Below are positions 7,949-16,218 of a stretch of DNA of 50,553 nucleotides, one piece after another. The DNA lies in NCBI GenBank assembly GCA_017405765.1, contig JAFQZS010000040.1, positions 1 to 50,553 of the forward strand, given 5' to 3'. The notes beneath the pieces were generated by a model, which had not been told where the DNA came from, did no database searches, and saw only the letters and a program-made list of their open reading frames with translations. Each line of letters starts with the position of its first letter. Within the stretch, counting starts at the first letter, position 1. A program made the translations under genes and the position numbers. This DNA is from Clostridia bacterium. Its GTDB lineage: Bacteria; Bacillota; Clostridia; Oscillospirales; RGIG577.

Positions 7949-8022
7949 CAGTGTCATCCTGAGCGAAGCGAAGGATCTTTCGGCATTAAGACTCTTCGGC
8001 GCTTTGCGCCTCGACAGTGACA
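7949..8022. repeat. Dispersed intergenic repeat (GTCATCCTGAGCGAAG type)
   Basis: The stretch begins TGTCATCCTGAGCGAAGCG and ends CGACAGTGACA, so its edges are inverted (TGTCA/TGACA). A partial copy (TCATCCTGGGCTTC) precedes it at 7929. Sequences of this kind recur between genes in many unrelated bacterial genomes and yield spurious peptides containing HPERSEGS. Function unknown. Confidence 0.6.
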
Positions 8023-8112
8023 TAGGGAGCAGGCTGATCTAAAAAAACGGAAAACAACGGCGAAGTATTCGCGTTAATATAGATAAATAAAGCAAGAAAG
8101 GAATGAGCAATT

Positions 8113-9180
8113 TTGAAAAAGAAAGCATTGAGCCTTATCGTGGCGATAGTCATGGTCATAACCATGCTGCCCGTGATGGGCTTGGCGGCAGACACGCCGC
8201 CGGCAGTGAACATCACGTCTATAAGCTATGCAGACGGCGCGGTCAGCCTCGCTTGGCAGCCGCAGGACGGCGTGGACGGATACCGCGTATACCGTAAGAC
8301 AGGCAGCAGCAAATGGACCGTTATACTTTCGGCGACAACCGCTACATCGTATACCGATACAACGGCAGAAGGCGGCACGACGTACAGCTACACGATTCGT
8401 TCCTATGTTGGCAGCACGTACAGCACCGGCTACAACGCTACGGCGAAGACGATAACTGTTCTGGAGCCTCCTCCGACAGAGGGACTGATATTTGATGCGT
8501 CCACCGGCACGGTAACGGGTGTAGAGGACAAAAGCATAACTACACTTGTTATTCCCAAAATGATAGACGGCGCAGCCGTGACGAGAATTGGCGACTATGC
8601 GTTCTCCGACTGCACCGGCCTTATGTCCGTGACGATACCGTCGACCGTTGCGAGCATCGGCGAGTTTGCGTTCGCGTGGTGCGAAAGTCTTACGTCTGTG
8701 ACTATACCCGAAGGCGTGACGAGCATTGGCAATAATGCGTTCTCCGACTGCACCGCCCTTACGTCGGTGACTATACCGTCAAGCGTGACGAGTATTGGCA
8801 GCAGCGCGTTCTACGGCTGCAGCGGTCTTACGTCTATAAGTGTTGCATCGGGGAATACTGCGTATACTTCCGTAAACGGTGTCTTATTCACAAAAGATAA
8901 AAAAACGATTGTGACATATCCGGCAGGCAAAAGCGGAGCGTATACTATACCGTCCGGCGTGACGAGCATAGGCAACGGTGCATTTAACGGCTGCAACGAT
9001 CTCGCTTCGGTGACGATACCGTCGAGCGTGACGAAAATAGGCGACTATGCGTTCTATACCTGCGACGGTCTTAAAGACGTATACTACACAGGCACTCAAT
9101 CTGAGTGGCAGAGCATAAGCATAGATTCATATAACGACCCCCTCACCAAAGCCACCATCCACTACAACAGCGCAAACTAA
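8113..9180 (+). CDS. Secreted BspA-type leucine-rich repeat protein with an Fn3 domain
   Basis: A 355-aa protein starting at TTG, with AAAGGA 10 bases upstream. Residues 1-26 are a signal peptide ending GLAA. About 30-118 is a fibronectin type III fold (VSLAWQPQDGVDGYRVYRKTG and YSYTIRSY). About 135-335 carries at least seven LRR_5/BspA repeats with the recurring SVTIPSSVTSIG-AF-C-L pattern. Such proteins are secreted or surface-bound and often bind host or bacterial proteins. No LPXTG, SLH or transmembrane anchor is visible, so it may be released or held by another route. It is monocistronic with a terminator 20 bases after the stop. Confidence 0.88.
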   Translation: MKKKALSLIVAIVMVITMLPVMGLAADTPPAVNITSISYADGAVSLAWQPQDGVDGYRVYRKTGSSKWTVILSATTATSYTDTTAEGGTTYSYTIRSYVGSTYSTGYNATAKTITVLEPPPTEGLIFDASTGTVTGVEDKSITTLVIPKMIDGAAVTRIGDYAFSDCTGLMSVTIPSTVASIGEFAFAWCESLTSVTIPEGVTSIGNNAFSDCTALTSVTIPSSVTSIGSSAFYGCSGLTSISVASGNTAYTSVNGVLFTKDKKTIVTYPAGKSGAYTIPSGVTSIGNGAFNGCNDLASVTIPSSVTKIGDYAFYTCDGLKDVYYTGTQSEWQSISIDSYNDPLTKATIHYNSAN

Positions 9181-9194
9181 CCCCGCCCCAACGC

Positions 9195-9228
9195 AAAAAA
9201 GCCCCCGCGGAATACCCGCGGGGGCTTT
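9195..9228 (+). terminator. Intrinsic terminator of the BspA-type gene
   Basis: AAAAAAGCCCCCGCGG / CCGCGGGGGCTTT around a short AATAC loop, directly after the stop. Confidence 0.9.
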
Positions 9229-9252
9229 AACTTTCACATGATCCAAACAGAG

Positions 9253-9440
9253 CTACGCATCGCGGGACACTTCCTTTAGCATCCCTTCTCTTTTCTCCAT
9301 CTCCACTATATTTATGATCCAGCCGGCGTATTTAAGCGCATTTTCCTCGTCGTCGCTGCCGCGCGCATCCGAAAACTTGTTATAGATGCTCACGACCTCG
9401 TTTACCAAAAAATGATATTCATATACGAACTTGCGCGCCT
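9253..9440 (-). pseudogene. 5'-truncated copy of the 96-aa gene at 10353-10643
   Basis: Reading on the minus strand, this stretch encodes FVYEYHFLVNEVVSIYNKF, then SDARGSDDEENALKYA, then WIINIVEMEKREGML and a stop. It matches the second half of the 96-aa protein almost residue for residue, and a stretch of over 30 bases is identical in DNA (around 9332-9366 and 10471-10505). The first third is replaced by unrelated sequence with no start codon in frame. The copy is therefore probably dead. It and the intact gene flank the Phd-Doc pair. Confidence 0.75.
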
Positions 9441-9538
9441 GCTTTTTTATTATCCGTGTTCTCTTTTGCCGATCAGAGCAGCGAAAACGAATCCTTTACG
9501 GCTTGCTTACATCGAAGAATTTTTAGTTATATTATAGG

Positions 9539-9566
9539 TTGATTTTTGCCTAACTTGTGGTATGCT
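9539..9566 (+). promoter_or_regulatory. Promoter of the Phd-Doc operon
   Basis: TTGATT and TATGCT are separated by 16 bases and end 20 bases before the antitoxin start. Antitoxins of this type usually repress this region; no clean operator palindrome is seen. Confidence 0.5.
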
Positions 9567-9585
9567 ATATGTGGAGGCGATATTT

Positions 9586-9828
9586 ATGACGATCGATACC
9601 GGTGCCATCGTGACGGCGACCGAGGCAAATCAGAACTTTTCCCGCGTTGCAAAACTGGCAGAGAAGAAAGGCCGCGTCGTGGTCTTTAAGAACAATCGGC
9701 CGAAGCTGCTCGTGATCGATCTTGACACGGAGCCGCAGATCGATATGACGGAAGACGAGAAGATCGATTTCGTTGCAGCGCGGATCCTGCGCGAACACAA
9801 AGCTGCGTTTGAGGAGTTGGCAAAATGA
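9586..9828 (+). CDS. phd: Phd/YefM-type antitoxin
   Basis: An 80-aa protein from the ATG at 9586, which has GGAGG 8 bases upstream; an earlier in-frame ATG at 9562 has no such site. Residues 10-50 match the Phd/YefM DNA-binding fold (VTATEANQNFSRVAKLAEKK, then VVVFKNNRPKLLVIDL). The C-terminal acidic helix should wrap the toxin. It blocks Doc and represses its own promoter in known relatives. The stop overlaps the toxin start as ATGA, so the two are translationally coupled. Confidence 0.85.
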   Translation: MTIDTGAIVTATEANQNFSRVAKLAEKKGRVVVFKNNRPKLLVIDLDTEPQIDMTEDEKIDFVAARILREHKAAFEELAK

Positions 9829-10202
9829 TCAAATTCTCAAAAGAAAAGGTCCTGCTCCTTCATAAACTGCTGGCAGAAGCAACCGGCGGAAGCGTCGGTG
9901 TGCGTGATGAGGGTTTGCTGGATTCTGCGTTGGAAAGCGCATTCTCCGGCTTCGGAGGTCAAGAATTCTATCCCAGCAAAGAGGAAAAAGGGGCAAGGCT
10001 CGGCTATACACTGATCTCTAACCATGCTTTTGTGGACGGCAACAAACGGATCGGCATCTATGTGATGCTCTCTTTTCTTGAAATGAACGGCATCAGAATT
10101 CGCTGCACAGACGAGGAATTGATCCATGTCGGGCTTTCTGTTGCAGACGGAAGCATGGGATATGAGGATCTGCTCAAATGGGTCAAAAATCACGAGGAAT
10201 GA
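9825..10202 (+). CDS. doc: Doc-type Fic-fold toxin
   Basis: A 125-aa protein of usual Doc length. The Fic signature reads HAFVDGNKRIG, the Doc form (H-x-F-x-x-G-N-K-R). Known Doc proteins phosphorylate elongation factor EF-Tu and stop translation. The N-terminal EKVLLLHKLLAEATGGSVGVRDEGLLDSALES is also typical of Doc (the G-VRDEGLLDSAL region). Start ATG overlaps the antitoxin stop. Two terminators follow. The pair is intact, so the module is probably active. Confidence 0.92.
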   Translation: MIKFSKEKVLLLHKLLAEATGGSVGVRDEGLLDSALESAFSGFGGQEFYPSKEEKGARLGYTLISNHAFVDGNKRIGIYVMLSFLEMNGIRIRCTDEELIHVGLSVADGSMGYEDLLKWVKNHEE

Positions 10203-10239
10203 TCCGAAAAAACCTTGACTTTTCGCCGCAAACGAAAGT

Positions 10240-10267
10240 CCGGGGCGGCTGTTTCCATCCGCCCCGG
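10240..10267 (+). terminator. First terminator after doc
   Basis: CCGGGGCGG / CCGCCCCGG stem with a 10-base loop, followed by CTTCTTGTT. Confidence 0.8.
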
Positions 10268-10281
10268 CTTCTTGTTGCCAC

Positions 10282-10308
10282 GGGGGCTGCCCGCACAGGG
10301 CAGCCCCC
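10282..10308 (+). terminator. Second terminator after doc
   Basis: GGGGGCTGCCC / GGGCAGCCCCC with a 5-base loop, then TTCTTTCTTAT. An 18-base tandem duplication (TTCTTATATTCACTTACA) follows at about 10313-10348. Confidence 0.85.
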
Positions 10309-10352
10309 TTCTTTCTTATATTCACTTACATTTCTTATATTCACTTACAGCA

Positions 10353-10643
10353 TCACGGACCGGTCTGTGCCTCTTTCGCGCCGTCCTTTGAACGGCTTGA
10401 GAGCATACCTTCCCTTTTTTCCATTTCGACGATGTTTACTATCCATCTTGCGTATTTGAGCGCGTTGTCCTCATCGTCGCTGCCGCGCGCATCCGAAAAC
10501 TTGTTGTAGATGCTCACGACCTCGTTTACCAAAAAAAGATATTCATATACGAACTCGGGCGCGACCGACGCCGCCGCAAGATCTTTGAGCGCCGCGTCAA
10601 CTCGCTTTTGAGCCGCAAGTATGCTGTTGTCTCGGTCTATCAT
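10353..10643 (-). CDS. Uncharacterised 96-aa helical protein
   Basis: No family recognised. It appears all-helical and charged, with heptad-like spacing (ILAAQKRVDAALKDLAAA, FLVNEVVSIYNKF, IVNIVEMEKREGM), and has no signal or membrane span. It lies 31 bases after thrS on the same strand with no terminator between, so it may be the last gene of the aminoacyl-tRNA synthetase operon. A truncated copy of its second half is at 9253-9440, on the other side of the Phd-Doc pair. Confidence 0.7.
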   Translation of the reverse strand: MIDRDNSILAAQKRVDAALKDLAAASVAPEFVYEYLFLVNEVVSIYNKFSDARGSDDEDNALKYARWIVNIVEMEKREGMLSSRSKDGAKEAQTGP

Positions 10644-10674
10644 GATGTGTCTTCCTTCTTAAAATATGCTCGTT

Positions 10675-12618
10675 TTATTCTTTGGGGCTTATCGCGCGCG
10701 TTTTGTCCTCGTCAAGCGCTCTGTCTAAAAATGCCGAAAGCTCCATGGATCCAAGGTCGCCTAAATTGCGCGAGCGAACGGCCACCTTGCCCTCGGCTCT
10801 CTCTTTCTCGCCCACAATGACCATATACGGTATCCTCTCCATCTGGGCCTCGCGTATCTTATAGCCTATCTTTTCGTTGCGCTCGTCGAGCGTTACTCTC
10901 AGTCCCGCCGCTTCTATGGCCTTTTTCACCTCTGCCGCATAATCCGCAAAATGCTGCGATATGGGCATTACCCTTATCTGCTCCGGCGAAAGCCACAGCG
11001 GAAGCGAGCCCATGTATTTTTCTAAAAGCAGCGCTATCGTGCGCTCGTAGCAGCCTATCGAGGTGCGGTGTATGATGTAGGGGCGCTTCTTTTGACCGTC
11101 GCGGTCAACGTAGAACATATCGAACTGCTCCGCAAGCATCGGGTCTATCTGAATGGTTACTAGCGTGTCCTCCTTGCCGAAAGCGTTCTTTATCTGAATG
11201 TCGAGCTTCGGTCCGTAGAACGCCGCTTCGCCTATGCCCTCTTTATACTCGATGCCGAGATGATCGAGTATCTGCGCCATGAGCGCTTCGGCGTTGTCCC
11301 ATATCTCGTCGGTGCCGATGTATTTTTCCTTGTCGGCGGGGTCGCGGCGCGAAAATCTGAACGAAAGGTCCTCATAAAGTCCCAGCGTCGTCATCATGTA
11401 TTTTACAAGGTCAAGGCATCCCTTAAACTCCTGTTCGAGCTGCTCGGGCATGAGGATAAGATGTCCCTCGGATATCGTGAACTGGCGCACACGGATAAGG
11501 CCGTGCATCTCGCCGGAGGCCTCGTTTCTGAACAGCGTGGACGTCTCGCCGTAGCGTATCGGCAGATCGCGGTACGAGTGCAGGTCATTCTTATATACCA
11601 TATACTGGAACGGGCACGTCATCGGACGAAGCGCGAACACCTCGTCGTCACTCGCGGGATCGCCCAATACGAACATACCGTCAAGATAGTGGTCCCAGTG
11701 GCCGGACAGCTTGTAAAGGTCGCTCTTCGCCATATACGGCGTGCGCGTTCTCACGTAGCCGCGGCGCGTCTCCTCGTCCTCAACGAAACGCGAGAGTATC
11801 TGGAAAAGCATTGCGCCCTTCGGCATAAGAAGCGGCAGTCCCTGGCCGATATAGTCGTTTGTCGTGAAATATTTAAGCTCGCGTCCTATCTTGTTGTGGT
11901 CGCGAAGCTTCGCCTCCTCAAGCTTCTTCAAATGCTCCTCAAGCTCGCTCGCCTTTAAGAACGATACGCCGTAGATGCGCCTGAGCATCTTGTTTTTCTC
12001 ACTGCCGCGCCAATAGGCACCGGTAACGGAGAGAAGCTTTATCGCCTTTATCTTCGACACGTCCATAACGTGAGGGCCCGCGCAGAGATCAAGAAACTCG
12101 CCCTGGCGGTAGAACGATATCGTTTCATCCTCGGGCAGATCGTTTATAAGCTCCACCTTGTACGGCTCGTCCGCCATGAGCTTTAACGCCTCGTCGCGCG
12201 GCGCCTCGAAGCGCTCGAAAACGGGCTTTTCTTTTATTATCTTTTTCATCTCGGCTTCTATCTTCGTAAGCGAATCGGCGTCGAGCGCAACTTCGGTATC
12301 AAAATCGTAGTAAAAGCCCGAAGCCGTAGCGGGGCCTATGGCAAGCTTTACGTCGGGATAGAGGCGCTTTACGGCCTGCGCCATTATGTGCGAGGTCGAA
12401 TGCCATACGGCGCGCTTTCCTTCCTCGCTGTCAAAGGTGCATACCTCAAAATCGCAGTCGCCGTCTATTATATGTCTGAGATCGACTACTTCGCCGTTTA
12501 CCTTCGCGCAGAAAGCCGCGCGCGCAAGTCCCTGCGATATCTTCTGCGCCGCTTCGAACGCGCTTACGGGAGCCTCAAGCTCCATCGTGCTTCCGTCTTT
12601 AAGTTTAATATTTATCAT
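10675..12618 (-). CDS. thrS: Threonine-tRNA ligase
   Basis: A 647-aa enzyme of normal length that attaches threonine to tRNA-Thr. Domain order is TGS (about 1-60), the editing/second additional domain with HSTSHIMAQAVKRLYP, the class II catalytic core, and the anticodon-binding domain (IRVMPISQHFADYA to the end). Zinc ligands include the Cys of MTCPFQ and the His of IIHRTSIG; motif 2 is FRNEASGEMHGLIRVRQF. I take the ATG at 12618, 8 bases from AAGG, rather than the in-frame GTG at 12627 that lies inside the ribosome site. It follows aspS by 18 bases. A matching tRNA-Thr gene is at 42314. Confidence 0.97.
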   Translation of the reverse strand: MINIKLKDGSTMELEAPVSAFEAAQKISQGLARAAFCAKVNGEVVDLRHIIDGDCDFEVCTFDSEEGKRAVWHSTSHIMAQAVKRLYPDVKLAIGPATASGFYYDFDTEVALDADSLTKIEAEMKKIIKEKPVFERFEAPRDEALKLMADEPYKVELINDLPEDETISFYRQGEFLDLCAGPHVMDVSKIKAIKLLSVTGAYWRGSEKNKMLRRIYGVSFLKASELEEHLKKLEEAKLRDHNKIGRELKYFTTNDYIGQGLPLLMPKGAMLFQILSRFVEDEETRRGYVRTRTPYMAKSDLYKLSGHWDHYLDGMFVLGDPASDDEVFALRPMTCPFQYMVYKNDLHSYRDLPIRYGETSTLFRNEASGEMHGLIRVRQFTISEGHLILMPEQLEQEFKGCLDLVKYMMTTLGLYEDLSFRFSRRDPADKEKYIGTDEIWDNAEALMAQILDHLGIEYKEGIGEAAFYGPKLDIQIKNAFGKEDTLVTIQIDPMLAEQFDMFYVDRDGQKKRPYIIHRTSIGCYERTIALLLEKYMGSLPLWLSPEQIRVMPISQHFADYAAEVKKAIEAAGLRVTLDERNEKIGYKIREAQMERIPYMVIVGEKERAEGKVAVRSRNLGDLGSMELSAFLDRALDEDKTRAISPKE

Positions 12619-12636
12619 ATCATTCACCTTCTATGA

Positions 12637-14418
12637 TTATTGCTCCGAGGAAGCATCGCTTTTTATAACAGCGATGCCAAGCTCGTCTAATTGCTTTTTA
12701 TCTACGGTGTCGGGGGCTCCGCTCATAAGCTCGGAAGCGTTCTGCACCTTCGGAAACGCTATAACGTCGCGTATCGACTGCGAGCCCGTCATGAGCATAA
12801 CGAGCCTGTCGAGGCCGTAAGCCATGCCGCCGTGCGGGGGCGCGCCGTATTTGAAGGCTTCGAGTAAAAATCCGAACCGCTCCGCTGCAGTCTCCTTTGA
12901 AAGGCCTATTACGGAGAACATCTTCTCCTGCATATCCTCACGGAATATTCTTATCGAGCCGCCGCCCAGCTCAACGCCGTTAAGTACTATATCGTAAGCC
13001 TTCGCGCGCACGCGGCCGGGGTCACGGTCAAGATACTCCACGTCCTCGTCCATCGGCGCGGTGAAGGGGTGGTGCATGGCGACAAAGCGTCCCTCTTCCT
13101 CGTCGTATTCAAGAAGCGGAAACTCGGTGACCCACAAAAAATTGTACGTGTTTGCATCCAATATGTCAAGGCGGCGCGCAACTTCGCATCTAAGTGCGCC
13201 GAGCGCGTCAAATACCACCTTATCCTTATCCGCAACGAATAAAAGAAGATCGTTTTCACCTGCGTCCATCGCGGAAAGTATCGCAGCGCGCTCGTCGTCC
13301 GATAAGAACTTAGCGATAGGCGAGGAAACGCCGTCCTTTGTTACCTTCATCCACGCAAGTCCCTTCGCGCGGTACGTCTTTACGAACTCGCCCAGCGAAT
13401 CTATCTCTTTGCGCGATATCTTATCGGCGTATCCCTTTACGTTTATCGCGCGCACACTTCCACCCGCCTCGACGGCGTTTTTGAATACGCCGAAGCCGCA
13501 GCCTTTTACGATGTCGCTTATATTTTTAAGCTCAAATCCGAATCTCGTGTCGGGCTTGTCGCTTCCGAATCGCTCCATCGCCTCTTTGTACGGCATGCGA
13601 AGGAAAGGAGTCTCAAGCTCAACGTCCAATACTTCTTTGAACACGCGCTTTATAAAGCCCTCGTTAGCCGTCATAACGTCGTTTGCGTCAACGAACGACA
13701 TCTCAACGTCTATCTGCGTAAATTCGGGCTGGCGGTCTGCGCGCAGGTCCTCGTCTCTAAAGCAGCGCGCGATCTGGAAGTATCTGTCGAAGCCCGATAT
13801 CATAAGTATCTGCTTATAAAGCTGGGGCGACTGCGGCAGCGCGTAGAACGAGCCGTTCTTCACGCGGCTGGGCACGAGGTAGTCGCGCGCGCCCTCCGGC
13901 GTCGATTTCTGAAGCATCGGCGTCTCTATCTCAAGAAAACCGTTCTCGTCGTAATAGTCGCGGGCTATCTTCGATATGCGGTGGCGGAGCATGATCTTTC
14001 GCTGCATATCGGGGCGTCTTAAATCGAGATAACGGTATTGCAAACGCAAATTGTCATTAACGTCCGAATTTTCCACTATCTCAAACGGCGGCGTCTGCGC
14101 CTTCGATAAAAGCGTCACGCTCGAAGCCAAAAGCTCCACGTCGCCCGTAGGTATGTTGGGATTTTTATTTGAACGCTCGCGTATAGTTCCCGTCACGCAT
14201 ACGACATATTCCGAACGGAGCGTGAACGCAAGGTCGAAATATTCTTTTGCGGCAGTCTCCTCCTCAAAGACCACCTGGCATATGCCCGTGCGGTCGCGAA
14301 GGTCGATAAATATAAGACTGCCAATGTCGCGCTGCTTCTGTACCCATCCGTACAGCACGGCCTGTGTTCCCACGTCAGCCATACGAAAGCCGCCGCAGTA
14401 ATGTGTTCGCTTTTGCAT
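12637..14418 (-). CDS. aspS: Aspartate-tRNA ligase
   Basis: A 593-aa bacterial-type enzyme of normal length. It has an OB-fold anticodon domain (about 15-105), the class II core with FLEIETPMLQKSTPEGARDYLVPSR (motif 1 region), FRDEDLRADRQPEFTQIDVEMSF (motif 2), a GAD insertion, and GLDRLVMLMTGSQSIRDVIAFPK (motif 3). Whether it is discriminating or also makes Asp-tRNA-Asn depends on gat genes not seen here. It sits between hisS (31-base gap) and thrS (18-base gap), giving an operon of three synthetases. Confidence 0.97.
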   Translation of the reverse strand: MQKRTHYCGGFRMADVGTQAVLYGWVQKQRDIGSLIFIDLRDRTGICQVVFEEETAAKEYFDLAFTLRSEYVVCVTGTIRERSNKNPNIPTGDVELLASSVTLLSKAQTPPFEIVENSDVNDNLRLQYRYLDLRRPDMQRKIMLRHRISKIARDYYDENGFLEIETPMLQKSTPEGARDYLVPSRVKNGSFYALPQSPQLYKQILMISGFDRYFQIARCFRDEDLRADRQPEFTQIDVEMSFVDANDVMTANEGFIKRVFKEVLDVELETPFLRMPYKEAMERFGSDKPDTRFGFELKNISDIVKGCGFGVFKNAVEAGGSVRAINVKGYADKISRKEIDSLGEFVKTYRAKGLAWMKVTKDGVSSPIAKFLSDDERAAILSAMDAGENDLLLFVADKDKVVFDALGALRCEVARRLDILDANTYNFLWVTEFPLLEYDEEEGRFVAMHHPFTAPMDEDVEYLDRDPGRVRAKAYDIVLNGVELGGGSIRIFREDMQEKMFSVIGLSKETAAERFGFLLEAFKYGAPPHGGMAYGLDRLVMLMTGSQSIRDVIAFPKVQNASELMSGAPDTVDKKQLDELGIAVIKSDASSEQ

Positions 14419-14449
14419 ATTTGCACCTCTGTATTATATATGTTTTATG

Positions 14450-15712
14450 TTATAAGCTCTTTATAAGTCCGGCCGCCGCCGAAACGTCTGAAAGATCTAT
14501 ATCCGTCTTCTCTCCCGTAGCCATGTTCTTAAGCTGAGCCTTTCTCGTTTCCATCTCGCTTTCGCCTATGACGATGCAAAAGCGCGCGCCCAGGCGGTCG
14601 GAGTATTTCATCTGCGCTTTTAAGCTCTTTTTCATAAGATCCGTCTCAACCGAAACGCCCTTAGCTCGCATGGCCGCCGCAAGGCCCGAAGCGAACACGT
14701 TCGCCTCGTCTCCCATCGACGCTATATATAAGTCGCACGGCTTGTTCTCTCCCATGAAAAGCCCCTGCGCCTCCATGACTAAAAGAAGCCTCTCTATGCC
14801 CATCGCAAATCCGAGTCCCGCGCAGTCTATATCGCCAAGCTCCCGCGCAAGGTAGTCGTATCTGCCGCCGCCGCACACGGTGGACTGCGCGCCTATATCG
14901 CCCGAAACAAATTCAAATACCGTCTTTGAATAGTAATCAAGGCCGCGCACTATCGTGGGATCTACCGTATATTTTATGCCCGCCGCCGTAAGGTGGCGCT
15001 TCGTCTCTTCAAAATGCTTGGAGCAATCATCGCAGATATAATCGAGTATCGAGGGCGCGCCCTTTGCTATCTCCTTGCAGGAATCGTTCTTGCAGTCAAT
15101 TATACGCATGGGGTTCTTTTGTAGCCTTTCGCGGCAGGTGTCGCATAAGCCGTCTACATGCGCCGTAAAATATTCTTTCAGAGCCTTTGAATGCTCCTTT
15201 CTGCAGGTGCGGCATCCGAGCGAATTTATGATAAGGCTGAGATCTTTCACGCCGAGCCGCTCGAATATGGCGTTCGCAAGGCTTATGACCTCCGCGTCCG
15301 CCGCGGGCGAGGGACTTCCCAAAAGCTCAACGCCGAACTGGTGAAACTCTCTTAGTCTTCCGGCCTGAGGCTTTTCATAACGGAAGCACGAAATGAGATA
15401 ATAAAGCTTTAAGGGCAGCGCGCCGCCGTAAAGGCCGTGCTCCACGAACGAACGCATAACTCCTGCCGTACCTTCGGGACGAAGCGTAAGGCTTCTTTGA
15501 TCCTTATCCGAGAAGGTATACATCTCTTTCTGCACTACGTCCGTCGTGTCGCCCACGCCGCGTTTAAAAAGCTCGGTGTGCTCGAAGGTGGGAAAACGTA
15601 TCTCCTTAAAATTGAAGTCGCGGCATACGCCTTTTATCTTATCCTCAACGTATTGCCATTTAAAGCTCTCGTCGGGAAGTATATCCTTTGTGCCTCTCGG
15701 CATTTTTATCAT
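14450..15712 (-). CDS. hisS: Histidine-tRNA ligase
   Basis: A 420-aa enzyme of the usual length, with MPRGTKDILPDE, motif 2 RYEKPQAGRLREFHQFG, the histidine-specific motifs GLDYYSKTVFEF and CGGGRYDYL, and a C-terminal anticodon domain. A Cys-rich insert (CRTCRKEHSKAL ... CDTCRERLQKNPMRIIDCKN ... CDDC) resembles the metal-binding insert found in many Firmicutes HisS. A strong AGGAGGG site precedes the ATG. It is first of the hisS-aspS-thrS run. No clear promoter is seen between it and the mgsA terminator. Confidence 0.97.
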   Translation of the reverse strand: MIKMPRGTKDILPDESFKWQYVEDKIKGVCRDFNFKEIRFPTFEHTELFKRGVGDTTDVVQKEMYTFSDKDQRSLTLRPEGTAGVMRSFVEHGLYGGALPLKLYYLISCFRYEKPQAGRLREFHQFGVELLGSPSPAADAEVISLANAIFERLGVKDLSLIINSLGCRTCRKEHSKALKEYFTAHVDGLCDTCRERLQKNPMRIIDCKNDSCKEIAKGAPSILDYICDDCSKHFEETKRHLTAAGIKYTVDPTIVRGLDYYSKTVFEFVSGDIGAQSTVCGGGRYDYLARELGDIDCAGLGFAMGIERLLLVMEAQGLFMGENKPCDLYIASMGDEANVFASGLAAAMRAKGVSVETDLMKKSLKAQMKYSDRLGARFCIVIGESEMETRKAQLKNMATGEKTDIDLSDVSAAAGLIKSL

Positions 15713-15743
15713 AGTTTACCCTCCTGTAAAAGAAATAATGGAT

Positions 15744-15771
15744 AAAACCGCGCATACTTACGCGGTTTTTT
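15744..15771 (-). terminator. Terminator between mgsA and hisS
   Basis: AAAACCGCG / CGCGGTTTTTTT around an 8-base loop. It lies just after the mgsA stop on the minus strand and has T-runs on both sides. Confidence 0.75.
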
Positions 15772-15776
15772 TGCGC

Positions 15777-16190
15777 TTACCTTATTGTTTTTTTGGGATT
15801 TACAATGTCGCGCCAGTCAAGGTCGCCGCGTCCGAGTCCCTGGACGAGCACCTCCGCCGTCGCTACGTTCGTAGCTATGGGTATGTTATGCACATCGCAG
15901 AGCCTGAGTATTGACGTCGCGTCGGGCTCATGAGGTCTGGGCGTAAGCGGGTCGCAGAAAAACAGAACAAGGTCGATCTCATTATATGCTATACGCGAGC
16001 TTATCTGCTGCGCGCCGCCCTGCGCGCCGCTTAAAAACTTCACTATTTCCAGCCCCGTAGCTTCGTGCACGAGCTTGCCCGTAGTGCCCGTTGCACAAAG
16101 CGAATGCTTTGCGAGTATCGGCTTATATGCGATACAGAAACGCACCATAAGCTCTTTTTTCTTATCATGTGACAACAGCGCAATATTCAT
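15777..16190 (-). CDS. mgsA: Methylglyoxal synthase
   Basis: A 137-aa protein that turns dihydroxyacetone phosphate into methylglyoxal and phosphate, a bypass of lower glycolysis. Family motifs are [20 protein letters not shown] (phosphate binding), [11 protein letters not shown] with the conserved basic/gly loop, and [14 protein letters not shown] with the catalytic Asp; [13 protein letters not shown] is near the C-terminus. The gene follows the minD-like gene by 28 bases, an order also seen in other Firmicutes. Confidence 0.95.
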   Translation of the reverse strand: MNIALLSHDKKKELMVRFCIAYKPILAKHSLCATGTTGKLVHEATGLEIVKFLSGAQGGAQQISSRIAYNEIDLVLFFCDPLTPRPHEPDATSILRLCDVHNIPIATNVATAEVLVQGLGRGDLDWRDIVNPKKTIR

Positions 16191-16218
16191 GAGATCACCC
16201 TTTCTTTTTTTGTCGTGC

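Larger units (their letters stand above)
7614..8112. other. 499-bp gene-free stretch with repeats
   Basis: No credible gene. It holds a 26-base perfect palindrome at 7638-7663 (GGGGAAAAAAGT / ACTTTTTTCCCC), a dispersed-repeat sequence at about 7949-8022, and the leader of the surface-protein gene. ORFs here lack ribosome sites and coding character. Confidence 0.7.

Noticed and set aside
7826..8020. 64-aa ORF with HPERSEGS
   Set aside because: A known type of false call from a dispersed intergenic repeat.
11260..11958. Plus-strand ORF inside thrS
   Set aside because: Antisense to a conserved gene without its own signals.
13061..13819. Plus-strand ORF inside aspS
   Set aside because: Antisense shadow with Ser-rich composition.
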